Source: Rutidosis leptorrhynchoides
Taxonomy: Eukaryota > Streptophyta > Magnoliopsida > Asterales > Asteraceae
DNA length: 64,000 nt
Assembly (NCBI RefSeq): GCF_046630445.1
Contig: NC_092341.1
Coordinates: 132,014,001 to 132,078,000, forward strand
Direction of reading: 5' to 3'
Shown: in pieces, positions 11,270-25,055 of the stretch
Layout: the number at the start of each line of letters is the position of its first letter
Numbering within the stretch: the stretch's first letter is position 1
Program-made: the position numbers and the translations under genes
Notes under the pieces: model-generated
Told to the model about the DNA's origin: nothing
Database searches by the model: none
What the model saw: the letters and a program-made list of their open reading frames with translations, nothing else

Positions 11270-14200
11270 AAGACCCGGAGCTTGTTACGGGTACGTTTCT
11301 TATTGACAATAAATCTGCTTACGTTTTATTTTATTCGGGTGCGGATAGAAGCTATATGAGTAGAGATTTTTGTGCTAAATTAAGTTGTCCATTGACGCTG
11401 TTGGATAGTAAATTTTTACTCGAATTAGCAAACGGTAAATTAATTTCAGCAGATTATATATGCTGGAATCGAGAAATTAAACTGGGTAGCGAAATATTTA
11501 AGATTGATTTGATACCAGTAGAGTTAGGGAGTTTTGATGTAATAGTTGGCATGGACTGGCTGAAGGAGATGAAAGCAGAGATCGTATGTTACAAAAATGC
11601 AATTCGTATTGTACGAGAAGAAGGAGAACCCTTAATGGTGTACGGAGAAAAGGGCAACACGAAGCTACATCTTATTAGTAATTTGAAGGCACAAAAACTA
11701 ATAAGAAAAGGTTGCTATGCTGTTCTAGCACACGTCGAGAAAGTACAAACTGAAGAAAAGAGCATCAACGATGTTCCCGTCGTAAAAGAATTTCCCGATG
11801 TATTTCCGAAAGAATTACCGGGACTACCTCCACATCGATCTATTGAATTTCAAATAGATCTTGTACCAGGAGCTGCACCAATAGCTCATGCTCCTTATAG
11901 ACTCGCACCCAGCGAGATGAAAGAACTGCAAAGCCAACTGCAAGAACTATTAGAACGTAGTTTCATTCGACCAAGCACATCACCATGGGGAGCTCCTGTT
12001 TTGATTGTCAAGAAGAAGGATGGTACATTTAGGTTGTGTATTGACTACAAGGAGTTGAACAAACTTACCATCAAAAACCGTTATCCACTGCCGAGAATTG
12101 ACGACTTATTTGATCAACTACAAGGCTCGTCGGTTTATTCGAAGATCGATTTACGTTCTGGATATCATCAAATGCGAGTAAAGGAGGATGATATTCCAAA
12201 AACTGCTTTTAGGACGCGTTATGGTCATTACGAGTTTATGGTTATGCCGTTTGGATGGACTAACGCACCAGCTGTGTTCATGGACCTTATGAACCGAGTG
12301 TGTAGGCCATATCTTGAAAAGTTTGTCATTGTTTTCATCGATGACATACTTATTTACTCAAAGAAAGATCAAGAGCACGAAGAACATTTGAGAAAAGTGC
12401 TAGAAGTATTGAGGAAAGAAAAACTGTACGCTAAATTTTCAAAGTGTGCATTTTGGTTGGAAGAAGTTCAATTCCTCGGTCACATAGTGAACAAAGAAGG
12501 TATCCAGGTGGACCCGGTAAAGATCGAAACCGTTGAAAAGTGGAAACCCCAAAAACTCCGAAGCATATACGTCAATTTTTAGGATTGGCTGGTTACTACA
12601 GAAGATTCATCCAAGACTTTTCCAGAATAGCAAAACCCTTGACTGCATTAACGTATAAAGGGAAGAAATTTGAATGGAATGATGAACAAGAGAAGGCGTT
12701 TCAGTTATTGAAGAAAAAGCTAACTACGGCACCTATATTGTCATTGCCTGAAGGGAATGATGATTTTGTGATTTATTGTGACGCATCAAAGCAAGGTCTC
12801 GGTTGTGTATTAATGCAACGAACGAAGGTGATTGCTTATGCCTCTAGACAATTGAAGATTCACGAGCAAAATTATATGACGCATGATTTGGAATTAGGCG
12901 CGGTTGTTTTTGCATTAAAGACTTGGAGGCACTACTTATATGGGGTCAAAAGTATTATATATACCGACCACAAAAGTCTTCAACACATATTTAATCAGAA
13001 ACAACTGAATATGAGGCAGCGTAGGTGGATTGAATTGTTGAATGATTACAACTTTGAGATTCGTTACCACCCGGGGAAGGCAAATGTGGTAGCCGATGCC
13101 TTGAGCAGGAAGGACAGAGAACCCATTCGAGTAAAATCTATGAATATAATGATTCACAATAACCTTACTACTCAAATAAAGGAGGCGCAACAAGGAGTTT
13201 TAAAAGAGGAAAATTTAAAGGATGAAATACCCAAAGGATCGGAGAAGCATCTTAATATTCGGGAAGACGGAACCCGGTATAGGGCTGAAAGGATTTGGGT
13301 ACCAAAATTTGGAGATATGAGAGAAATGGTACTTAGAGAAGCTCATAAAACCAGATACTCAATACATCCTGGAACGGGGAAGATGTACAAGGATCTCAAG
13401 AAACATTTTTGGTGGCCGGGTATGAAAGCCGATGTTGCTAAATACGTAGGAGAATGTTTGACGTGTTCTAAGGTCAAAGCTGAGCATCAGAAACCATCAG
13501 GTCTACTACAACAACCTGAAATCCCGAAATGAAAATGGGAAAATATTACTATGGATTTCATCACTAAATTGCCAAGGACTGCAAGTGGTTTTGATATTAT
13601 TTGGGTAATAGTTGATCGTCTCACCAAATCAGTACACTTTCTGCCAATAAGAGAAGATGACAAGATGGAGAAGTTAGCACGACTGTATTTGAAAGAAGTC
13701 GTCTCCAGACATGGAATACCAATCTCTATTATCTCTGATAGGGATGGCAGATTTATTTCAAGATTCTGGCAGACATTACAGCAAGCATTAGGAACTCGTC
13801 TTGACATGAGTACTGCCTATCATCCAAAAACTGATGGGCAGAGCGAAAGGACGATACAAACGCTTGAAGACATGCTACGAGCATGTGTTATTGATTTCGA
13901 AAACAGTTGGGATCGACATCTACCGTTAGCAGAATTTTCCTATAACAACAGCTACCATTCAAGCATTGAGATGGCGCCGTTTGAAGCACTTTATGGTAGA
14001 AAGTGCAGGTCTCCGATTTGTTGGAGTGAAGTAGGGGATAGACAGATTACGGGTCCGGAGATTATACAAGAAACTACCGAGAAGATCATCCAAATTCAAC
14101 AACGGTTGAAAACAGCCCAAAGTCGACAAAAGAGCTACGCTGACATTAAAAGAAAAGATATAGAATTTGAAATTGGAGAGATGGTCAGGCTTAAAGTTGC

Positions 14201-14620
14201 ACCTTGGAAAGGCGTTGTTCGATTTGGTAAACGAGGGAAATTAAATCCAAGGTATATCGGACCATTCAAGATTATTGATCGTGTCGGACCAGTAGCTTAC
14301 CGACTTGAGTTACCTCAACAACTCGTGGCTGTACATAACACTTTTCACGTCTCGAATTTGAAGAAATGTTTTACTAAAGAAGATCTCACTATTCCGTTAG
14401 ATGAAATCTAAATCAACGAAAAACTTCAATTCATCGAAGAACCCGTCGAAATAATGGATCGTGAGGTTAAAAGACTTAAGCAAAACAAGATACCAATTGT
14501 TAAGGTTCGATGGAATGCTCATAGAGGACCCGAGTTCACCTGGGAACGAGAAGATCAGATGAAGAATAAATACCCGCATTTATTTCCAGAAGATACGTCA
14601 ACACCTCCAACTGCTTAAAA
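11270..14620 (+). pseudogene. pol of element A: protease, reverse transcriptase, RNase H, integrase, chromodomain
   Basis: Visible in order are: an aspartic-protease-like part (about 11,280-11,600; ends [15 protein letters not shown]); reverse transcriptase (about 11,850-12,500; [38 protein letters not shown]); RNase H (about 12,740-13,110; IYCDASKQGLGCVLMQ, YTDHKSLQH); integrase with its zinc-binding N-part (about 13,260-13,480) and catalytic core (about 13,550-14,000; [28 protein letters not shown]); and a chromodomain-like tail (about 14,410-14,590; PVEIMDREVKRL and VKVRWNAHRGPEFTWE). This is the chromovirus order. The region is broken at a few points. Confidence 0.9.
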
Positions 14621-14653
14621 TTTCGGGACGAAATTTATTTAACGGGTAGGTAC

Positions 14654-17600
14654 TGTAATGACCCGAACTTTTCCATGTTTATATATATATTAAATGAAAT
14701 TTTTATTTACATGATTAAGTGTTTCCAACATGTTAAGCAATCAAACTTGTTAAGACTTGATTAATTGAAATAGGTTTCAAGTAGACAATTGACCACCCAA
14801 GTTGACCGGTGATTCACGAACGTTAAAACTTGTAAAAATTATATGATGACATATATATGGTTATATATATAGTTAACTAGATATTATGATAAGTAAACAT
14901 ATCATTAAGTATATTAACAATGAACTACATATGTAAAAACAAGACTACTAACTTAATGATTTTGAAACGAGACATATATGTAACGATTATCGTTGTAACG
15001 ACATTTAATGTATATATATATATATCATATTAAGAGATATTCGTACATCATAATATCATGATAATATAATAATTTAAAATCTCATTTGATATTATAAACA
15101 TTGGGTTAACAACATTTAACAAGATCGTTAACCTAAAGGTTTCAAAACAACACTTACATGTAACGACTAACGATGACTTAACGACTCAGTTAAAATGTAT
15201 ATACATGTAGTGTTTTAATATGTATTCATACACTTTTAAAAGAATTCAAGACACTTATCAAAATACTTCTACTTAACAAAAATGCTTACAATTACATCCT
15301 CGTTCAGTTTCATCAACAATTCTACTCGTATGCACCCGTATTCGTACTCGTACAATACACAGCTTTTAGATGTATGTACTATTGGTATATACAATCCAAT
15401 GATCAGCTCTTAGCAGCCCATGTGAGTCACCTAACACATGTGGGAACCATCATTTAGCAACTAGCTTGAAATATCTCATAAAATTACAAAAATATGAGTA
15501 ATCATTCATGACTTATTTACATGAAAACAAAATTACATATCCTTTATATCTAATCCTTACACCAACGACCAAAAACACCTACAAACACTTTAATTCTTCA
15601 ATTTTCTTCATCTAATTGATCTCTCTCAAGTTCTATCTTCAAGTTCTAAGTGTTCATCATAAATTCTACAAGTTCTAATTTCATAAAATCAAGAATACTT
15701 CCAAGTTTGCTAGCTTACTTCCAATCTTGTAGAGTGATCATCCAACCTCAAGAAATATTTCTTATTTATAGTAAGATATCTTTCTAATACAAGGTAATAC
15801 TCATATTCAAACTTTGATTCAATTTCTATAACTATAACAATCTTATTTCGAGTGGAAATCTTACTTGAACTTGTTTTCGTGTCATGATTCTGCTTCAAGA
15901 ACTTTCAAGCCATCCAAGGATCCTTTGAAGCTAGATCCATTTTTCTCATTTCCAGTAGCTTTATCCAGAAAACTTGAGGTAGTAATGATGTTCATAACAT
16001 CATTCGATTCATACATATAAAGCTATCTTATTCGAAGGTTTAAACTTGTAATCACTAGAACATAGTTTAGTTAATTCTAAACTTGTTCGCAAACAAAAGT
16101 TAATCCTTCTAACTTGACTTTTAAAATCAACTAAACACATGTTCTATATCTATATGATATGCTAACTTAATGATTTAAAACCTGGAAACACGAAGAACAC
16201 TGTAAAACCGGACATACGCCGTCGTAGTAACACCGCGGGTTGTTTTGGGTTAGTTAATTAAAAACTATGATAAACTTTGATTTAAAAGTTGTTCTTCTGA
16301 GAAAATGATTTTTCTTATGAACATGAAACTATATCCAAAAATCATGGTTAAACTCAAAGTGAAAGTATGTTTTCTAAAATGGTCATCTAGACGTCGTTCT
16401 TTCGACTGAAATGACTACCTTTACAAAAACTACTTGTAACTTATATTTCTGACTATAAACCTATACTTTTTCTGTTTAGATTCATAAAATAGAGTTCAAT
16501 GTGAAACCATAGCAATTTGATTCACTCAAAACGGATTTAAAATGAAGAAGTTATGGGTAAAACAAGATTGGATAATTTTTCTTGTTGTAGCAACGTGAAA
16601 ATTGGAAACAAATCTATATTAATCATATCCTAGATAACTTATATTGTATTATACATATATTCTAATATATTATGTAATCTTGGGATACCATAGACACGTA
16701 TGCAAATGTTTTGACATATCATATCGACCCATGTGTATATATTATTTGGAACAACCATAGACACTCTATATGCAGTAATGTGGGAGTTAGCTATACAGGG
16801 TTAAGGTTGATTCCAAAAATATATATACTTTGAGTTGTGATCTAGCCTGAGACGTGTATACACTGGGTCGTGGATTGATTCAAGATACTATATATCAATT
16901 TTTTTTTTCTGTACATCTAACGTTGGACAACTAGTTGTAGGTTACTAACGAGGACATCTGACTTAATAAACTTAAAACATAAAAATGTATTAAAAGTGTT
17001 GTAAATATATTTTGAATATACTTTGATATATATGTACATATTTGTTATAGGTTCGTGAATCGACCATTGGCCAAGTCTTACGTCCCGACGAAGTAAAAAT
17101 CTGTGAAAGTGAGTTATAGTCCCACTTTTAAAATCTAATATTTTTGGGATGAGAATACATGCAGGTTTTATAAATGATTTACAAAATAGACACAAGTACG
17201 TGAAACTACATTCTATGGTTGAATTATAGAAATCGAATATGCCCCTTTTTATTAAGTCTGGTAATCTAAGAATTAGGGAACAGACACCCTAATTGACACG
17301 AATCCTAATGATAGATCTATTGGGCCTACCAAACCCCATCCAACGTACCGGATGCTTTAGTACTTCGAAATTTATATCATATCCGAAGGGTGTCCCAGAA
17401 TGATGGGGATATTCTTATATATGCATCTTGTTAATGTTGGTTACCAGATGTTCACCATATGAATGATTTTTATCTCTATGTATGGGATGTGTATTGAAAT
17501 ATGAAATCTTGTGGTCTATTGTTACGATTTGATATATATAGGTTAAACCTATAACTCACCAACATTTTTTGTTGACGTTTAAAGCATGTTTATTCTCAGG

Positions 17601-17945
17601 TGAATATTAAGAGCTTCCGCTGTTGCATACTAAAATAAGGACAAGATTTGGAGTCCATGTTTGTATGATATTGTGTAAAAACTGCATTCAAGAAACATAT
17701 GTCGATGTAATATATTTCTATTGTAAACCATTATGTAATGGTCGTGTGTAAACAGTATATTTTAGATTATCATTATTTGATAATCTACGTAATGTTTTTT
17801 TTAAAACTTTTATTGATAAAATAAAGGTTATGGTTGTTTTAAAAATGAATGCAGTCTTTGAAAAACGTCTCATATAGAGGTCAAAACCTCGTAACGAAAT
17901 CAATTAATATGGAACGTTTATAATCAATATGAACGGGACATTTCA
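14654..17945 (+). repeat. 3' LTR of element A
   Basis: It is the same repeat as 4,822-8,120, starting TGTAATGACCCGAAC directly after AACGGGTAGGTAC and ending GGGACATTTCA. The sequence upstream (AATTTCGGGACGAAATTT) is the arrangement commonly seen before the 3' LTR of plant Tekay-type elements. Immediately after 17,945 the LTR of element C resumes on the other strand. Confidence 0.92.
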
Positions 17946-19168
17946 CATTTGACTAACCAATATCATAACACAAGTGTAAAGCGAGAATGACTCTAAATGA
18001 GACGTTTTAATTAAACCAATGTATTAAAGCAGCGGAAAGTATAAGTCATTACAAATAAATCCTAAAAAATGTAAATGTAAATTCAAATGTTTTAATGCAA
18101 TAATATGAATAATAAAATGCGGACTCCAAAAGCAGCAAAGTCCAAATAGCACACAATCTTTAGCAATCTTCACCTGAGACAAAACATGCTTAAAGTGTCA
18201 ACCAAAAATGGTTGAGTGAACAACATAGGTTTATAATAGTTTTTAGACCACAAGATGTAGTTATAAAGTTTAATCAGTTCATTAGTAGTGCTGAGGTGTA
18301 TGATATCGAGACAAAACAAAGTTACCCCGTGACACTTTGAACTGTCGGTGTCGTTTAATCATTATTATGTAACCAAAGACCAACGGTCAACTAGTTAGAG
18401 ACGTCGCTCTCAGTAGGCCTACTCACAATAAATAAGTTTGCGTTTTAAAGTAGCAACTATCAATATCATGGCAGGGATTTAGCATGAAACAAAGCATGTC
18501 ATAGCACAGTTTGAACTAATCAAGATAAAGTTTTCGAGTACTTGTGTCTAAGCGTAAAATAGTTTGAAAACAAGCATGTGTCTCACCCCAAAAGTTCAAA
18601 ACAAGTATATAAAGCAAGTTTAAAAATGGGGCTATGAAGTTCACCTTAGTAGCAAGTAAGTAATTCCACTCAAGATGTAAGAACGGTGTATGTGTTCGGA
18701 GATCTCAACCTAGAGATATAACCTTTGATTAGTTAATGTCTAATAGACATAAAGTTTGTTTATTAATATAAAAACTATATTAACAGTGACGGTTTTTGAG
18801 AAAAATTCCTATTTCTCAAAAGTTTCTATTTTTGGAAACCTACTATTTATGGAAAGCTTCCACTTATAGTAAGCTTCTAGTTTAAGAAGTTCGGGTTATA
18901 ATTATTAACAAAGATGTTGTACAATCTCTCTCAAACTTCGTTGCTAACATGCAAGTCACTCGAATGATCAGTTGTTACCGGGCGCCCAGTATTCTTGACC
19001 AAAATCTAAGTCATGGCATTCGAAATCCACAAGCGGTTCCCATAAGGCAACAAGGATCACCCTAGGCCACAAGTAGCGGTGATGTTTGTAGTCTTTGTAC
19101 ACTATCTTTAATTATAACCTTCACGTTATAGGTGTATACACATAACACGTTATTAATATACTTATTAG

Positions 19169-19254
<86 letters not shown>

Positions 19255-19259
19255 GTGAT
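17946..19259 (-). repeat. Piece of the LTR of element C between element A and the Helitron
   Basis: Read on the minus strand, this carries the LTR blocks TTGGTTGACACTTTAAGC, ATGTTTTGTCTCAGGTGAA and AAAACGTCTCATTTAGAG, which correspond to blocks at the same relative place in element A's LTR. It continues the 36-bp piece at 4,786-4,821. No gene is present. The right boundary with the Helitron is not resolved and could lie up to about 19,600. Confidence 0.65.
19170..19250. repeat. (AT)n microsatellite of about 80 bp
   Basis: An uninterrupted AT dinucleotide run lies in AT-rich DNA near the unresolved left edge of the Helitron. Such a run is prone to length change and assembly error. Confidence 0.95.
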
Positions 19260-20581
19260 AATATACTTAGTGTAACTTATGGTGTTACTATATAGTTAGG
19301 TGTATAAGTTATACTAATAATAGTATTATTCTTGAATTAATCAACTATTACATAATCTTATCATTATATGTTACATATATAAATATACCCCTATGTGATA
19401 CACATATATATATTCTTTATTATTGTCATCATGTATGTATTTATAACTATATGATATATGTATATATTCTATGTATCCCTACCCCTTACAAATCATGTGG
19501 CTTATTGCCACATGGCACACTACCAATGATTCAGTCCACACAAAGCCAAATGTAATAATTTAATTGGTCACATTTTTACACCTGTTCCATCCCTTCTATT
19601 TGCCACGTGTCCCCATTTACAATCCAAAAAAAAAAAATCGGAAGTGCTAAAAAAAACACACATTACGATTATCAAAAAAAAAAAACCAAAAAAAAACGCC
19701 GGTTACGATTATCCAAAAAAAAATAATGCCGGACAATCTCCGGCCGCCGCTTGCCCTTTTATCGCCATCAACAACGACGCCTTCCATAATATGCGATTCA
19801 ATAATGGTGCGGTTCAATCGTCCGTATATCTTAGGGTTCTGTTAAACCGGCATCATCATCGTGTGTTTTCAAATAAAATCAACACAGGTTCGTTAGTTTC
19901 TTTTTTTCTTTCCAATTAGGGTTTGTTAACAATTATGTTTTGAAAAATTAGCACATATCCAAAAACTTATTATTTTACAATATTATCATCTCGGTTCATG
20001 ATTGTTCTCACTCGATTTTGTTCTGTAACGCATTATTTAGTGTCAGATTTTCAGTCATTTTTTACATTTTTGTAATTAAATTATGATACAAATATTCATC
20101 GAATTGTGTTAAAAAGCTAATTTAGGTTACAAATTTTGATAACAATTTTGGATGTTGATATCGTCCATCATTTCCAGATATCACTGGGTTAAATGTATTC
20201 AATTTTATTTAGAATCAAGAACTATATGACCTAATATTATTTTGAAGATATCTCCATCAATTCCAGAAATCATTTGATTTTTTATTTACCATCATATTTT
20301 TTATTTTTTTCATTATCTTTTTTTATTAAAATAAAATAATTAAGATGAAATGGATAACTATCAACATTAAGTTTAAAATATACGGTTACTTAAATTAAGA
20401 AAGACACTCACCCACGAATTAGCACTTTTAGGAAACTAATTCCCTACAAATAAGCACCAAAAAAATCGACTCCAAATATAACTGCCAATTAGTTTTTTTA
20501 AACCACGCCTACATATACCCTTGATGTCATATAATTTTCTATACATTCACCACTTGAGTTCAATCATTTTCCTACTTAACA
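19260..20581 (+). promoter_or_regulatory. Left Helitron region and probable 5' leader and intron of the RPA-like gene
   Basis: There is no coding frame I trust. A CCACGTGTCC box (G-box-like) lies at about 19,603-19,612. A probable 5' UTR exon with A-rich runs follows at about 19,640-19,886, ending in the splice-donor-like ACACAG/GTTCGT, and a telo-box TTAGGGTTT sits at 19,916-19,924. The stretch 19,930-20,540 is AT-rich and intron-like. The short frame at 19,644-19,919 is probably untranslated leader. Confidence 0.4.
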
Positions 20582-23574
20582 ATGGAGCTAAAACTAACAC
20601 CCTTTGCAGCCATCACCACTAAGAAACCAAACATCAACATCCGTTGCAAGTTGCTGAGTATTGAAACTTTCTCTAAACCCAATGTTGACAATGGTGCACC
20701 ATATCTCGAAGTCATAGCTATTAATGAAAAGGTATCTTCATTGATTCAATATTATATGTTGTCGTTTACCTTTGATCATTAATCTTTCATTACAGTATGA
20801 CTGCGCATACATTTTTTGGTATTCTATATAGCTACGTTAGTTGATTTTTAATTGTTAATGCATTCTTTACATGTCTGAAGTTTTATTATTAATTTTTGAT
20901 GATATTTATCCACTCATGTTTTATAATTCTCCATTCTAACAAATATGAAATGATATATAGTTGTTATGTTAATTTTTATGTAAATATCACAACGCTATTC
21001 ATATTTTTGGTGTCATTTGTTTCCTATGGCAGATTATTTGTAGATACATCATTCCTATATGATTAAAGTTGTTTGAATGCGTATTACTGCTATTATACTT
21101 ACTTTTGTTGATTGTATGTGAAAACAAATTTAGATGTCTCACACTGTTTTCATATTTAGTCGTGTTGTTTTTTACTATGACATCATATGTTAAAACATGA
21201 ATTTATTAGTATCTGATATTTCTTAACCCATAATATAAACAGGGAGATCGTATTTGTATCACACTAAAAAATCATATGAAAAAGAAACATGAAAATCTTC
21301 TGAAAGAACAAGAAGCTTATATTGTTCAGAACATTTACGTCCAAAACAATTTCAACATCAATAAGCTAAATCATTGGGTTCACAGTTGTAGATTGATGAT
21401 CATTAACAAATCTTCTGTCCTACCTGTCCCTTTGAATGAATGAAGTGGCAACAATGGTTTCAGGTTCATTCCTTATGCTGATCTTTTAACATGTGCACTA
21501 CCGGAAAAACATACTGCAGGTATCATATTTATTATTAAACCAACAACTAAATTGCATATCATGGTTCTTATTTAATTTCATCGGTCGGAGCCTATATAAC
21601 TTACTAATCAATGTTTTTATAATTTCTGTCAACTTTAATTTTTGTTACAGATGTGATAGGAAAGGTTCAGTACTATTATCGGGAGCCCAAATCATATGGG
21701 TCCAATACCGATGAAAAGTCGAAATATATAAATCTTGAATTGAAGGACCTAGAGTAACATATTTTTTATTTCATTTTTTATTTTAGTCTACTATCTATTT
21801 ATTACATTGCAATTTGTATTTTTCAAAAATGACCTGCTAAAAAAAAATTCATATGTATTTAAATTTATAGAGGTTCGGTTATTCGGTGTACTCTGTTTAG
21901 AGATTACATGGTTAAATTTCTCGGACATATGAAGATTGTTAAGGATGATGAGTGTGTTATATTGGTTATCTAGTTTGGCCGCACTAACAAATTCGGTAAT
22001 GAGCTATTCTATACTATAATCAAGCTTGGTTTTATACCTCAACTATGTTTATAAAGTTTTATACTGAAATACAATTTCCAAACTCTAATGTTATTGTAGG
22101 GCACCTAACTGTGAGTACAGACTGGAATTTCACCAGGATATTCATCGACTCCGACTTATCCTGTATCGCTGATTTCAGAACTAGGTGATCTATTACTCAT
22201 TAAATGATTCTTTACTTTAAAACAATATTATATACTGTTAACACATTATTTCACAATATCACCATTTCTAAATATTACACAACAAACCTTAATTACAGCA
22301 TATTAGCAAACCACAACAATGAAGATTCAGAAGTTTCACTTGCACCTTCGATGATACCGTCTCTGACACACCCAACTAAGGATATTGACGAGTGGTTTGC
22401 TAAATCCACCTGTGTTACTTGTGATGACTTATCATTTGAAAGTGTAATTCCTACTCCCTTATATACTTGTTTAAGAATATGTGATTACACTCACACTCTA
22501 AACTTTAACAGAATTTATTAAGTTCTATTAACTTTGTAGCCTGGCTTTTATGTCATTTTGGCGGAAATCATTACGATAGAACCTGATATGCCATGGTGTT
22601 ACATTTCGTGTAAGAAATGCCACAAGACAGCCAAACCAGTGTCAAAGGAAGTTGATTTGACTCTTGACATTGACCAACAGCTTGCATTGAAGCTTACGTG
22701 CTCTGGAACGTGTGGTGATAATCCCCAAGTTGCACTTAGGTTTGTCAAATAAATGTTTATATTACAACGATCATCATTAATATTCATGTAGTGTTACATC
22801 CTTACACTTTCACTGATATGACCTTATTTTCACTTATTAATAGATTTAAAGTCATTGTGCGTGTGGCCGATGACTATGACACTGCAACCTTGACTATTTT
22901 CGAGACGGTGGTGAATAAGTATGTGACAAAGTCAGCATATCTGCTTAAAAAGTCTCTCAAGGAAGATGATGATCAACCTGAAGAATTGGAAGCTCTATTA
23001 GGAAACACTCTTCTTTTCAGGTTGGAAATTACCGGGTATAATAAGAAGTACACTACATCAAACTACATTCTTAAAGATGTCACTACTGATGAGTCTTTCA
23101 TTCAGAAGTACAAAGAACTGAACTTGGTAACTAATTAAACCCTCTAAACCGGCATTAATTATTAATTACTTAGGAAACAAGCATAAATATTGATGTAGCA
23201 TATGTAGACATAAATTCATCATTGAAACAAACCCCATACAAATTTGTTACATGCAGATCCAGAAAGCCAAAAATGCATCCATAAGTGGTGTAGCTTCAAC
23301 GTCGGATCAGTCACCTTCTGTGAAGGTATATGCTATCAATATAACACTTTTTATATTTTTTTGAACGTCAACTTGACAATGGTATATATTTTCATGTCAG
23401 ACCGAGTCAACTCCAGATGCTTTCGATCAACGTCATGCGGTGGATCTTACAAGCAATACTGGATTTACTCCACCCTAGAAGGTTATCAAAAAAGAATTCA
23501 AGGAAAGCCCTCTTTCAGTGAAATCATCCTCCACGAAGCCTAAAAAACTTCAGATGGCGAACGATGAGTCTTAA
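20582..23574 (+). pseudogene. RPA70-like single-stranded-DNA-binding protein gene carried by the Helitron
   Basis: Ten exons with GT-AG borders and consistent phase: 20582-20731, 21243-21519, 21651-21753, 21871-21995, 22100-22184, 22299-22443, 22540-22739, 22844-23126, 23257-23325, 23401-23574, about 537 codons. The N-terminal and central parts are OB-fold-like (STDWNFTRIFIDSDLSCIAD). The C-terminal part has the zinc-ribbon cysteines of the RPA70 C domain (WCYISCKKCHKTAKPV, later LTCSGTCGDN) and the segment LLGNTLLFRLEITGYNKKY. RPA70 coats single-stranded DNA in replication and repair, and plant Helitrons are known to carry RPA-like genes. Three in-frame stops break it (TGA at 21,441, TAG at 21,971, TAG at 23,476). 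The start is the first ATG with RPA-like sequence after it. Otherwise it looks well preserved. Confidence 0.88.
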
Positions 23575-25055
23575 GCTTTTACCACTTTAGGGTGGTTTTA
23601 GAATTTTTATGTTATTCAATAAATTTGCACCAAACATTATTCTGGATTTGTGGTTTGTTTGTTTTTTTTTCAGTTGGTGTTTCAACAGTTATTTGAAAAC
23701 TGTGTTTTTTTTAAGATTTCAGATTCAACAATCTTCAATTGTGACTTCACTTTGGCATTATCATTTTTCAATGGTTTAATTTCTTTAAGTTGGTATGTCT
23801 ACTTAATTTTACATTAAAAGTTTTCCCCTCCAAATACTTTAATATTCCTATTTAAATTAAATTAATAAATCGAAGTATTTGTTACACCCTCCACATAGAA
23901 ATTTATTTTTTTCTCATTAAAAAGTAATATCTAATATTTATTACTATACGTATATTTTAGTTGTTTTTAAAAAAAAAAAAATTACAACACATTAAATTTT
24001 TTCAAAGGGACTTAAAAAATCAAACAGACAAACCAATATCAATTACTTAGTACTAAAATTTAAAACAACTTTCTATCCTCTATTTTAATTTTCACCAAAA
24101 AAAACATGTATTCTAATACTTTCCTTTTATTGACCTGTTTCATGAACTCAAAAAACATAACATATTAGTCGATAAGCCCGAATTTGTTTTTGATCCATTT
24201 ATTAGGCCCAACAACTAAAAAAGAAAACCACTCATTTGCTTCGTTTGGACCCAATACCACTTTATACATTTACTCAAAACCACCTAGATCAACTACAAAA
24301 TACATCCGATATCTTCTTCAACACACACACGCTACACAGAACCTGGAGATATCTTCAATCGAGGTATGAACATACTTTTTTTAGTTTATTTTTTTTTGTA
24401 TTTTTTTGTTCTTTTGATTTTTTGTTCATCGGTTGCGAATGTATGTGTTGATCTTCTAAATCCTCGATTTAAAAATACACTTCTAACGCATGCAAACAAC
24501 TGAATATGTTGATATTTATAACTGAAAATACTGATTAGGGTTTGTATTGCATCTATATAAAACTTACATAAACCGATTCTGTTGGTATTTACAACTGAAT
24601 ACTCTTTAGGGTTTGTATAACTATTCTGTTAACATTAGTTGTAACTTGTATTTTATTAGTAGAATCCGATTAGTAATTTGATAAATGCAGACATGTATGC
24701 AAGTTGTTTACTCTCAATTCAATTTATATTTGTTTTATTTGACAGATTTTCTAAATTTTTTATACCTGATGTAATACAAAACCTAATTACTATGCTTCCA
24801 CATCAATTTATACCAACATACTCAACACGTTTACTGGTATCACATTTAAAACAAAGATTTAGCAAACATGTAATGTAGATGCTGTGAAATAACAAACGCT
24901 TAATTTCTGGCTTTAGACATATGCATTCCATTTTTCATCATTGTTATATACCCTTTATTACTGAAATTTTTTTGTGGATATATATACAACATATTATATT
25001 TACTTAATTTCATCTATAGCATGAATTTAACTACGAAAAGTTTATATCTATACAG
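23575..25055 (+). promoter_or_regulatory. Promoter, leader exon and first intron of the B3-like gene
   Basis: No coding gene is seen. An AGGCCCA (site II-like) element lies at 24,204-24,210. A probable leader exon ends at 24,363 with GAG/GTATGA. The following intron contains two telo-boxes TTAGGGTTTGTAT (24,535 and 24,606), which sit in an imperfect tandem duplication of roughly 75 bp. The intron would end at the acceptor before 25,056. Confidence 0.4.

Larger units (their letters stand above)
4822..17945 (+). mobile_element. Element A: complete-length Ty3/gypsy chromovirus (Tekay-like) with long LTRs
   Basis: Two 3.3-kb LTRs (4,822-8,120 and 14,654-17,945) both start TGTARTGACYCGAAC and end GGGACATTTCA. 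Between them lie a primer-binding site, two accessory leader frames, gag with zinc knuckles, protease, reverse transcriptase, RNase H, integrase and a C-terminal chromodomain-like segment. Domain order (integrase last) and the chromodomain place it in the chromoviruses. The coding part is broken at about four places. The flanking pentamers CAAGT and CATTT match at only three of five bases, so the target duplication is not clean. The LTRs differ by only a few per cent by eye, so the insertion looks fairly recent. Confidence 0.93.
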
